In this document: positions 25,415-32,831 of the stretch, piece after piece
Layout: each line of letters opens with the position of its first letter
How positions within the stretch are numbered: the first letter of the stretch is position 1
Assembly: GCF_019443125.1 (NCBI RefSeq)
Contig: NZ_JAHYXK010000003.1
Coordinates: forward strand, 62,001 to 126,000
Source of the DNA: Pontibacter aydingkolensis
GTDB lineage: Bacteria; Bacteroidota; Bacteroidia; Cytophagales; Hymenobacteraceae
Reading direction: 5' to 3'
DNA: 64,000 bases
Translations under genes and position numbers: made by a program
Notes under the pieces: model-generated
The model's input: only the letters and a program-made list of their open reading frames with translations
What the model was told of the DNA's origin: nothing
Database searches by the model: none

Positions 25415-26245
25415 TTAAGAATTTGCTTGTGCTTGATTTATTTTTTTAACCTTTTCCAGTTCTGCCAGTGTGTTTTCGTACACCTGCAGGGCATTACGGG
25501 TAAACTTGCTGTCAGGATACTGATCGATAAAGCTCTGATAATACTCTACTGCCTGCTGAAAGCGCTCTTCCTGCTTGCTCGGTATACTTTCCAGAGCAAA
25601 ACGATATTGAGCATCTACTTTTAAATAAGCTGCCTCCTCACTATACGGCGATGAAGCATGCTCTTTCTGAAAGTTATCAAATGCCACCACTGCTGATTTC
25701 CAGTAGCGAAGCTTATAGTATAAGTGGGCGTTATCGAAAGCCTTTCTATCCAGCTTCACCAGCAGTTCTTCAATCAACTCATTAGCCTCAGCCTGGCGAT
25801 CCGTGTTCGGATAACGAACTAAAAACTCCTGAAGTGCTTCAATAGCTGTGATAGTAGCTGTCTGGTCCTGCTCAAAGCTCGGCGACTGGTTGTACAACGA
25901 AAGTGCTTGGTTATACATTGCCTGCTCTGCTAGCGGACTGCGTGGGTATGTCTGGTAAAATGATCTGAAATGGAAATCGGCTAGCAGGTAATCACCAAGT
26001 TCATAGTATGTATCTGCCAGGTAAAATTTTGCCTGCTCGGCTTGCTCGCTGCCAGTAAGCAATGGCGATACCTGCTCCAGCAACTGGTTGGCGCGGTAGT
26101 AGTCCTCTTTCTGGTGGTACTCGAGGGCAGCCTTGTATTTCTTGTCAACGTCGTCGCTCTTTAAAAGCTTCTGAAAATTGCTGCAGCCACTTATAACTAG
26201 CAACAAGCCTACTATTACGACGGTATGTAAAAAGCCTCTATTCAT
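25415..26245 (-). CDS. bamD: Outer-membrane assembly lipoprotein BamD
   Basis: The 276-residue lipoprotein carries its lipobox at VISGC (Cys21). The mature protein is made of TPR-like helical repeats (YKAALEYHQKEDYYRANQLL, then AEQAKFYLADTYYELGDYLL and further units to about residue 255), matching YfiO/BamD. It is the essential partner of BamA in folding outer-membrane beta-barrels and sits on the periplasmic face of the outer membrane. It heads the conserved bamD-rpoZ-coaBC-porD run and lies 79 bp after the OstA-like gene, so envelope assembly genes are grouped. Confidence 0.94.
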   Translation of the reverse strand: MNRGFLHTVVIVGLLLVISGCSNFQKLLKSDDVDKKYKAALEYHQKEDYYRANQLLEQVSPLLTGSEQAEQAKFYLADTYYELGDYLLADFHFRSFYQTYPRSPLAEQAMYNQALSLYNQSPSFEQDQTATITAIEALQEFLVRYPNTDRQAEANELIEELLVKLDRKAFDNAHLYYKLRYWKSAVVAFDNFQKEHASSPYSEEAAYLKVDAQYRFALESIPSKQEERFQQAVEYYQSFIDQYPDSKFTRNALQVYENTLAELEKVKKINQAQANS

Positions 26246-26324
26246 GAACGGGCAAAATTATACAATATCTATGTGATTTACAAAACTGAAATATCAGGCC
26301 AGGTATTGCCTGAGTAAGCGTAAG

Positions 26325-28019
26325 TTATTTATTCTTTTTAAGCGGCTCTGTTTTAACAGCAGGTTTATTAGCTCCTTTTTTTGAGGGTTTTGAGGCCGGC
26401 GCTTTTTTTACCGGAGTTGTGACCTTTTTCTTTTCAGGCACCCGTACAGCAAACACATCTTTCTTTGTGGGCCTTAAATCTGCCATCCAGGTAAAGCCCT
26501 CCAGCTGTCTTTCCGATTCCGGCAACTCATGCGGCGGGATAAAACTTGCATCCGGCTGTACCAGAAACGAGATTGTCTTCAGTTTATTTTCTGCAAACTT
26601 TAAAACCATATTACTGCAGATAGCTTTGTTCATGCCGGTTAAGGCAGTATCGCCCTCAAGGGCAAAGTATAAGCTCTCGCCATTGCCGTTCACGTTCACC
26701 CTTCTTATGTTGCCTTCCTGGAAGTATGCCACCATGTTGCGGCCTTTTACCTGGTTATAATTTTTGATGGAATCCTCAGAAGCGATAAAGGCATTGCTGT
26801 ACATGTACATCCTGTCGATGGTCTTGTTGCGCAGCTGCACATGAATAGTATCGGATACCAGCTGGCTGTTTTCGCTCCAGAGCACAGGTTTACGGTTAAA
26901 GTGCATCACAGAGTCGGTGCGATTGTAGCTTAGTGAGTCGGCTTTACCCTGCAGGTCTTTTTTAAAAATCTTTACATTAGGATAGGCAAAGAGCATACTT
27001 TTTGTCCTGCCGGCACTTGCCTCCCTGGAGTAAAGCGTATCTGCCGACAAGTATAAAGTATCCTTATCAAGTATAGATTCCATTACAGGGCTGCCGTATA
27101 CTTTGGCCTCGCCTCTGTCGCGCCAATAGCGGCCTACCTGTCCTCTAATAGTTACATCATCTTTTAAAGATCGGAGCGATACGTTTTTCTCGGCAAAGCC
27201 ATAGCCGGTATTCTGGTTATAGTATAGCTTGTCGCCACCCAGCCTATACTCTTTTGTGAGGATATAAGCGTTTCGCCCAAAGTTTGAGACCTTGGTTATC
27301 GTATTGTATGTACCTTCTTCAGCATACAGATCGCCCTGCTGTCCCCGGATAAAGGTTGGCCCCTGAAAGTACACGATTTTGCTTAGTGTGTTATAGCGTA
27401 GGTTCTGAGCCGTAATTTTATAATCCTGAGTAGCTACTTTTACATCCTGCTGAAAAGTATACATTTTAGATCGGGTATCATACGTACCCCGTCGGCTTTC
27501 CAGGCGGTTCTCAGGGTCTACAATAACGCCGCCCTCTGTGTACGAGGCTGTTTTCTCGTTCAGGTTGTAGTCCATACTTGGTGTGGTAAGCGTCATGCGC
27601 GGGTCATTCATCACCACGTTCCCTACCATTTTTGCTATTCTGCTATTGCCGTCATAGATGGCACGATCGCTGCGCATGGTTACAGTATCGGCCTGGTTAA
27701 TGCGCACATTGCCAAATGCCTCCAGAAAATTTCGCTCTTTGTACTGGTAAACCGAGTCTGCAAACAGCACGGCGTCTCGCTGCTTAAACTTCACGTTGCC
27801 GATCAGTTTATCAATGCGCTGCCCGTTAAAAACTCCGCCTACCAGCGAATCGGCACTCTGCAGTTCTACTTTATCGCCTTGTTGCTGTGGCTTTGGCTGC
27901 TGCTGTTGTTTAGGAGCCTGCGGTTTTGTCCCTGGAGCCCTTTTTAGCTGACTCTGTCCGAAAACCACCACCGAAAGCAGCGTAAAGACAATAGAAAACA
28001 GTATTTTTGTATACTTCAT
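26325..28019 (-). CDS. OstA-like (LptA/LptD N-domain-like) LPS-transport-related protein
   Basis: The 564-residue protein has a Sec signal peptide (ILFSIVFTLLSVVVFGQ), then a Gln/Pro-rich linker. From about residue 50 to 490 there are repeated beta-strand units of OstA type (KLIGNVKFKQRDAVLFADS, EAFGNVRINQADTVTMRSD). A basic Lys/Pro/Ala tail ends it. OstA repeats form the beta-jellyroll bridge that carries lipopolysaccharide across the periplasm. In Bacteroidota this large form stands beside bamD and is thought to act in LPS export. It is longer than LptA and lacks the LptD barrel. A direct assay in this lineage is not known to me. Confidence 0.85.
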   Translation of the reverse strand: MKYTKILFSIVFTLLSVVVFGQSQLKRAPGTKPQAPKQQQQPKPQQQGDKVELQSADSLVGGVFNGQRIDKLIGNVKFKQRDAVLFADSVYQYKERNFLEAFGNVRINQADTVTMRSDRAIYDGNSRIAKMVGNVVMNDPRMTLTTPSMDYNLNEKTASYTEGGVIVDPENRLESRRGTYDTRSKMYTFQQDVKVATQDYKITAQNLRYNTLSKIVYFQGPTFIRGQQGDLYAEEGTYNTITKVSNFGRNAYILTKEYRLGGDKLYYNQNTGYGFAEKNVSLRSLKDDVTIRGQVGRYWRDRGEAKVYGSPVMESILDKDTLYLSADTLYSREASAGRTKSMLFAYPNVKIFKKDLQGKADSLSYNRTDSVMHFNRKPVLWSENSQLVSDTIHVQLRNKTIDRMYMYSNAFIASEDSIKNYNQVKGRNMVAYFQEGNIRRVNVNGNGESLYFALEGDTALTGMNKAICSNMVLKFAENKLKTISFLVQPDASFIPPHELPESERQLEGFTWMADLRPTKKDVFAVRVPEKKKVTTPVKKAPASKPSKKGANKPAVKTEPLKKNK

Positions 28020-28029
28020 TTAGATTCTT

Positions 28030-28061
28030 GACAAAGGACAAAGGACGCTGAGACAAAGGAC
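28030..28061. repeat. GACAAAGGAC short repeats before tilS
   Basis: GACAAAGGAC occurs three times in 32 bp (two overlapping tandem copies and one after a 5-bp gap). The same word and its variant GACAAAAGAC recur on both arms of the inverted repeat right after tilS (29482-29562). Confidence 0.6.
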
Positions 28062-28142
28062 TTATTTCTTTCGCCTTTCATCTAACAGTCTTTCGTCTAA
28101 TTTATACTTCAAAATTATAAAAAATTTACCAGCCGCTGCTTT

Positions 28143-29483
28143 ATGCTACAGAAAGTTTCAGGTTTTATACAAGCGCAAAATCTTTGCCAGCCCGACAGTA
28201 AAATTTTAGCGGCCGTTAGCGGTGGCATCGATTCGGTGGTACTCTGCGAAGTGCTGCACCAGCTAAAGTATGAATTTGCCGTTGCCCACTGCAATTTCGG
28301 ACTACGCGCCGAGGACGCAGAAGCCGACCAACTCTTCGCCAAAAAGCTTGCCAAGCAGTATGATGTGCCGTTTTTTACCGAAAACTTTAACACCCGCGCC
28401 TTTGCCGAGCAGGAAAAGCTTTCGATACAGATGGCTGCCCGCACGCTACGCTACGAGTGGTTTGAACAAGTGCGCCAGCAGGAGGGCTACGATTATATCG
28501 CCACGGCCCACCACAGCAACGACCTGACTGAAACCATATTGCTGCACCTTACCAAAGGCACCGGTATAGCAGGCCTGCACGGCATCCCGGCTAAAAACGA
28601 CAATATCATCCGCCCAATGCTTACAGTTACTAAAGATGATATTTATGACCTGGTTACAAGTCGTAAACTTATCTGGCGCGAAGACTCCTCTAACGAAACC
28701 ACCAAGTACCAGCGTAACAAAATAAGGCACGAGGTAATTCCGGTTTTAAAGGAGATAAACCCGAGCCTGGAAGAAACCATGCAGCAAACCGCTGAGCGCG
28801 TAAGCCATGCCGAACGTATAGTAGCCGCGTACATTGATGATCTGCGTGCACAAAGTATAAAAGAAGCCGAAAATGCATGGTATATATCGCTGGTGCCGCT
28901 GCAAAATGCCACAGGCCTGCCGGTGGTACTGCATGAACTGCTTCGTCCGTTTAGTTTTAGCTACACTGTAGTTTTGGAGTTAGTTGATGCATTGGATGGT
29001 ATCTCGGGTAAGCAATTCGACTCACCGACCCATACGTTGGTAAAAGACCGCGACCAGCTGGTGATTACACCCCGCAACCTTAGCAGCTTCGGAAGTATAC
29101 TTATTAACCAGGGTGACACAGAAGCAGAGGCAGGCAACCTGGTATTTAAGATAAAGTATGCAGAGGCTGACAAGTATAAACTGAACACCAAACCGCATGT
29201 GGCCGCCCTGGATGCAGACCAGCTTAAATTCCCGCTAAAGCTGCGCAGCTGGCAGGAAGGCGACTGGTTTGTACCACTTGGTATGAATGGCAAGAAAAAA
29301 GTAAGCGATTTTTTAATCGATAAGAAGGTACCAGCCAACCTTAAACCCCAAACATTGGTATTAGTATCCGACCAGTCGATTGCCTGGATCGTGAACCAGC
29401 GCCTGGATAACCGCTTTAAGGTAACTGATAAGACGGAACGGGTGGTGGAAATAAGCGTGCAGGCGAAGCCTTCGGCTTCTTGA
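28143..29483 (+). CDS. tilS: tRNA(Ile)-lysidine synthase
   Basis: The 446-residue enzyme converts C34 of the CAU-anticodon tRNA-Ile to lysidine, so that the tRNA reads AUA. The PP-loop ATP pyrophosphatase motif is SGGIDS at residues 26-31. The family segments ATAHHSNDLTETILLHLTKG and RPML follow, and the C-terminal TilS domain includes LRSWQEGDWFVPLGMNGKKK. Lysidine is essential for reading ATA codons, which are plentiful here because of the AAGTATA word. It is a single gene flanked on both sides by GACAAAGGAC repeats. Confidence 0.95.
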   Translation: MLQKVSGFIQAQNLCQPDSKILAAVSGGIDSVVLCEVLHQLKYEFAVAHCNFGLRAEDAEADQLFAKKLAKQYDVPFFTENFNTRAFAEQEKLSIQMAARTLRYEWFEQVRQQEGYDYIATAHHSNDLTETILLHLTKGTGIAGLHGIPAKNDNIIRPMLTVTKDDIYDLVTSRKLIWREDSSNETTKYQRNKIRHEVIPVLKEINPSLEETMQQTAERVSHAERIVAAYIDDLRAQSIKEAENAWYISLVPLQNATGLPVVLHELLRPFSFSYTVVLELVDALDGISGKQFDSPTHTLVKDRDQLVITPRNLSSFGSILINQGDTEAEAGNLVFKIKYAEADKYKLNTKPHVAALDADQLKFPLKLRSWQEGDWFVPLGMNGKKKVSDFLIDKKVPANLKPQTLVLVSDQSIAWIVNQRLDNRFKVTDKTERVVEISVQAKPSAS

Positions 29484-29562
29484 CAAAAGACTGTTTGACA
29501 AAAGACAAAGGACTAAATGGTGTATGAGAAATCTTTTGTCCTTTGTCACATAGTCTTTTGTC
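29482..29562. repeat. Inverted repeat of GACAAAAGAC/GACAAAGGAC words after tilS
   Basis: The left arm GACAAAAGAC...GACAAAGGAC and right arm GTCCTTTGTC...GTCTTTTGTC can form a long stem with an internal mismatch. It overlaps the tilS stop codon. No T-tract follows, so it is not a classical terminator. Confidence 0.65.
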
Positions 29563-29647
29563 CGAAAACCAACGGTTTTAATAATAGATTTTCCTAATTT
29601 TACGGGAGTTAACCGAATTCTCAAACTAACATAAAGTATATCCGATA

Positions 29648-30589
29648 ATGAAAGTAACTGTAGTTGGAGCTGGTAACGTAGGTGCAACATGTGCCGATGT
29701 GCTTGCTTACCGCGAAATCGCGAACGAAGTAGTTTTAGTGGATATTAAAGAAGGTTTTGCTGAGGGCAAAGCGCTTGATATCTGGCAGAAAGCCCCTATC
29801 AACCTATACGACACACGCACTGTAGGTGTGACCAACGATTACAGCAAAACTGCTGGTTCTGATGTAGTGGTAATCACTTCTGGTTTGCCACGTAAGCCAG
29901 GCATGACCCGCGACGACCTTATTTCTACTAACGCGGGCATCGTAACATCAGTAACTGAGAACATTGTTAAGCACTCTCCTGATGCGATCATCATCGTAGT
30001 TTCTAACCCACTTGACGTGATGACATACGCTGCACACATTACTTCTAAGCTGCCACGCACAAGAGTAATGGGTATGGCTGGTATCCTGGATACGGCCCGT
30101 TACAGAGCATTCTTGGCTGAGGCCCTGAACGTATCTCCAAAAGACATCCAGGCTGTACTGATGGGTGGCCACGGCGATACTATGGTTCCGCTTCCGCGCT
30201 ACACTACAGTTGGCGGTATCCCGGTAACAGAACTTATCGACGAAGAAACATTGAACGCTATTGTTGACCGCACCAAGAACGGTGGTGGCGAACTAGTGAA
30301 ACTGATGGGTACTTCTGCTTGGTATGCACCGGGTTCAGCAGCTGCCCAGATGGTAGAAGCTATCGTTCGTGACCAGCGTCGTGTATTCCCGGTTTGCGTG
30401 AAGCTGGAAGGCGAGTACGGCATCGACGGCGTATACCTGGGCGTACCAGTTATACTTGGCAAGAACGGTATCGAAAGAATTATTGAGCTTGACCTGAACG
30501 AAGATGAGAAGCAACTGCTTGAGACATCTCGCGGACACGTAAAAGAAGTAATGGAAGCACTTGACAACATCAACGCTGCCAAAGCTTAA
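29648..30589 (+). CDS. mdh: Malate dehydrogenase (NAD), lactate-dehydrogenase-like type
   Basis: The 313-residue enzyme interconverts malate and oxaloacetate in the citric acid cycle. The NAD-binding GAGNVGA lies at residues 7-13, with Asp32 closing the second strand for NAD preference. The substrate arginines lie in LPRKPGMTRDD, and the catalytic His175 in MGGHGDTMVP. The double-Arg loop of the malate-specific branch (PRKPGMTR) separates it from lactate dehydrogenases. Cytoplasmic. An AAGTATA word lies just before the start, and a palindromic copy just after the stop codon. It is followed by a terminator. Confidence 0.96.
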   Translation: MKVTVVGAGNVGATCADVLAYREIANEVVLVDIKEGFAEGKALDIWQKAPINLYDTRTVGVTNDYSKTAGSDVVVITSGLPRKPGMTRDDLISTNAGIVTSVTENIVKHSPDAIIIVVSNPLDVMTYAAHITSKLPRTRVMGMAGILDTARYRAFLAEALNVSPKDIQAVLMGGHGDTMVPLPRYTTVGGIPVTELIDEETLNAIVDRTKNGGGELVKLMGTSAWYAPGSAAAQMVEAIVRDQRRVFPVCVKLEGEYGIDGVYLGVPVILGKNGIERIIELDLNEDEKQLLETSRGHVKEVMEALDNINAAKA

Positions 30590-30617
30590 TTTACAAAGTA
30601 TACTTATTGATTTAAGA

Positions 30618-30649
30618 GCGGCGCTTCGGAAACGGAGCGCCGTTTTTTA
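30618..30649 (+). terminator. Terminator after mdh
   Basis: A stem GCGGCGCTTCGG with CGGAGCGCCG, a GC-rich hairpin with one mismatch, is followed by TTTTTT. Confidence 0.85.
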
Positions 30650-30701
30650 TTGATCGGAGATTAAGGGGATTAGATTGATTATAGAGATTATCTGCAGCCC
30701 C

Positions 30702-30908
30702 GGGCCCAACCACCCCTGCCCCTCCTTATCCAAGGAGGGGAGCCTGCTACTACGGCTTCTTCTGCCATCACAATAGTAACTATAATGTATCCTGTAGGGA
30801 CAGTTCGCGACCTGTCCGCGCGATGGCCGCAACAATGAAACCCATACTTTTACTAGAGTAATGTCAGAGATCCCTGCCTTGGATAAGGAGCGGCAGGAGT
30901 GGTTGGAT
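30702..30908. repeat. Palindromic intergenic repeat element, copy C
   Basis: The left arm GGGCCCAACCACCCCTGCC then CTCCTTATCCAAGGAGGGGAG is mirrored by the right arm GATCCCTGCCTTGGATAAGGA then GCGGCAGGAGTGGTTGGATA. The inner region differs from copies A and B: it has AGGGACAGTTCGCGACCTGTCC and lacks the AGGATGACAAA core. No ORF is credible. It fills the mdh-rhomboid spacer between two terminators. Confidence 0.75.
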
Positions 30909-30916
30909 ACTTATGC

Positions 30917-30961
30917 AAAAACCAAAAGCCAGCTCTGATTAGAACTAGCTTTTGGTTCTTC
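30917..30961 (-). terminator. Terminator of the rhomboid gene pair
   Basis: On the minus strand, AACCAAAAGC pairs with GCTTTTGGTT across an interrupted stem and is followed by TTTTT. Confidence 0.75.
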
Positions 30962-31001
30962 CCAGACACTTGCAGGAGCTGCGCACACTGCGAGGTCTTC
31001 C

Positions 31002-31910
31002 CTACTCCTTCTGGCTAGCCTGAAACAGCTTTTGCTTCTCCTCTTTAGACAAACTTTCATACCCGGAGCTGGATATCTTATCAAGGATAAGGTCTATTTC
31101 TTTCTGGCTTGGTTTGCCTACAGGCTGGGTAGCGGTAGTAGTGCTGCGGCCATTGGAGAAAGGGTTGCTGGTGCGGTGCGTTACTTTAAGTTTTGGTCTG
31201 CTCTTAAATAAGCTTGCAAAAAAATCTGTTATCGCAAGTATAGGGCGTCCCATATCATTGCCGCGTTGTAACTGCTTTATAAAGATCCAGCCAATTAGTG
31301 CTCCCCCTAAGTGGGCAATGTTACCACCTGCGTTATCTCCAACTGCTCCCGAGATAGAAAGCAATACCAATACCGCAGCAATATACTTTATGCGTATCGG
31401 CCCGATCAGAATAAGGTTGAAAGTATAGTTAGGCAGCAGCGAGGCTGCAGCCACCACAATAGCCAGCACACTCGCAGAGGCCCCAATCATGAACGAGAAA
31501 GCAGCCCTGTCGGCAAAGTATGGAATTAAGTTGTAGCTAAGCATGTACAGCGCACCGCCTGCAATACCACCTAACAAGTATAAACTCAGCAGCTTGCGCT
31601 CTCCCAGGTATTCTCTAATCAACTGCCCAAACCAGTACAAGTTAAGCATATTGAAGATGATGTGCAGAAACCCCTCATGTGTGAAAAAATAGGTGATCAG
31701 CGTCCAGGGGCGGGTAATAAAAATAAATGGATCGGAGTTGAGCGCAATAAAGCGCATCAGCATATTATAAACACCTGATCCGCCTGTCAGTATCAGAATA
31801 GTACGCGTAACGATCAGCACCACAAACACGATCACATTAATCAGGATGAGCTGCTTAAGTGTGTTGTTCGGCTGCTTAAAAGAGTGTTTTATATCTTCTA
31901 GAATGCTCAT
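31002..31910 (-). CDS. Rhomboid-family intramembrane serine protease 1
   Basis: The 302-residue protein has six or more hydrophobic segments between residues 20 and 215. The catalytic dyad of rhomboids is visible: Ser145 in IGASAS and His200 in NIAHLGGALIGW, and the oxyanion-side motif FLHIIFNMLNLYWFG is present. The last 85 residues are a soluble basic tail ending EKQKLFQASQKE, common in Bacteroidota forms. The enzyme cuts transmembrane proteins within the inner membrane; its substrate is unknown. It starts 6 bp after the second rhomboid gene, so the two are co-transcribed. Confidence 0.9.
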   Translation of the reverse strand: MSILEDIKHSFKQPNNTLKQLILINVIVFVVLIVTRTILILTGGSGVYNMLMRFIALNSDPFIFITRPWTLITYFFTHEGFLHIIFNMLNLYWFGQLIREYLGERKLLSLYLLGGIAGGALYMLSYNLIPYFADRAAFSFMIGASASVLAIVVAAASLLPNYTFNLILIGPIRIKYIAAVLVLLSISGAVGDNAGGNIAHLGGALIGWIFIKQLQRGNDMGRPILAITDFFASLFKSRPKLKVTHRTSNPFSNGRSTTTATQPVGKPSQKEIDLILDKISSSGYESLSKEEKQKLFQASQKE

Positions 31911-31916
31911 TATTCG

Positions 31917-32696
31917 TTAGTAGTTGTCCTGGTAATCGCTGCGTTGCCACATCTTTACGAGTATATACGCGAACAGCATACCGCCAAGGTGTGCAAAGTG
32001 TGCTACGTTATCGCCGGGCATGCGGTTAAACCCGGCATATAACTCGTAGGCACCATAGAGTAACACAAAGTATTTCGCTTTAATAGGTACTGGGAAGAAG
32101 AGCAGCATTAGCTCCAGGTTCGGGAATAGTAAACCAAAAGCCATCAGAATACCAAACACGGCTCCTGATGCACCTAACATAGGTGTATTCTCCAAAACAT
32201 TGTATACTTCTCTTACAGCGCTCTTGCTTTCCTCGATATACGTCTGGTTATCCGGATTGCGTCTGTACTCTACAACAAACTGGCGCTGGTATCTTCCTTC
32301 AAAGTGATTTTCCAGGTAATTGTAGAACGCCATTGGCGATGGGCTTTCTATGTATTTGGCGGCATCTTCGCGTACCTCGCTAAGCTCATAAGCCCGTACG
32401 CCAGAGTAAAGCAAGCTGGCGCCTAAACCTGTAATCAGATAAAAGGCCAGAAAGCGCTGGGGTCCCCAGAAACGCTCCAGCATTGGCCCAAAAATAAACA
32501 AGCTGAACATGTTGCTGAACACGTGTGCCCAGCCGCCATGCAAAAACATGTGCGTAAACAGCTGTACGGGCTGGAAGTATTCTGAACTAAAGTGGTACAA
32601 GGCAAACTGCCCCGTAGAGAACAGCCTGTCCTGAAGTATAAAGATGACCACGTTGATGATCAGGAGGTTCCTGACCATAGGGGTGATATTGAACAT
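31917..32696 (-). CDS. Rhomboid-family intramembrane serine protease 2
   Basis: The 259-residue protein has the family hallmarks FLHGGWAHVFSNMFSLFIFG, catalytic Ser177 in LGASGAVFG and His236 in VAHFAHLGGM. A hydrophilic insert of about 65 residues (about residues 103-168) sits between the early and late membrane segments and is absent from rhomboid 1. It is transcribed before rhomboid 1 with a 6-bp gap and lies downstream of mutL by 135 bp. The tandem pair may have different substrates or form a heteromer; that is speculation. Confidence 0.9.
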   Translation of the reverse strand: MFNITPMVRNLLIINVVIFILQDRLFSTGQFALYHFSSEYFQPVQLFTHMFLHGGWAHVFSNMFSLFIFGPMLERFWGPQRFLAFYLITGLGASLLYSGVRAYELSEVREDAAKYIESPSPMAFYNYLENHFEGRYQRQFVVEYRRNPDNQTYIEESKSAVREVYNVLENTPMLGASGAVFGILMAFGLLFPNLELMLLFFPVPIKAKYFVLLYGAYELYAGFNRMPGDNVAHFAHLGGMLFAYILVKMWQRSDYQDNY

Positions 32697-32831
32697 GCGA
32701 TTTTTTGTTTTGGAAGTATAGCTCCTGAACTTTCAGCGCTCAAAGCTTATACTTTAGATCAATAGTAGTGTTGTAAATTCAGGCAAATATCCGGAAACAA
32801 CAATTAAACAATCAACAATCTAGCAATTAAA

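Noticed and set aside
28030-29562. CRISPR-like array around tilS
   Set aside because: The repeats are only 10 bp, with irregular spacing and inverted copies; there are no spacers of constant length and no cas genes.
30647-30835. Minus-strand 62-residue ORF in the mdh-rhomboid spacer
   Set aside because: It is made of repeat element C arms and hairpin sequence; no protein-like pattern is seen.
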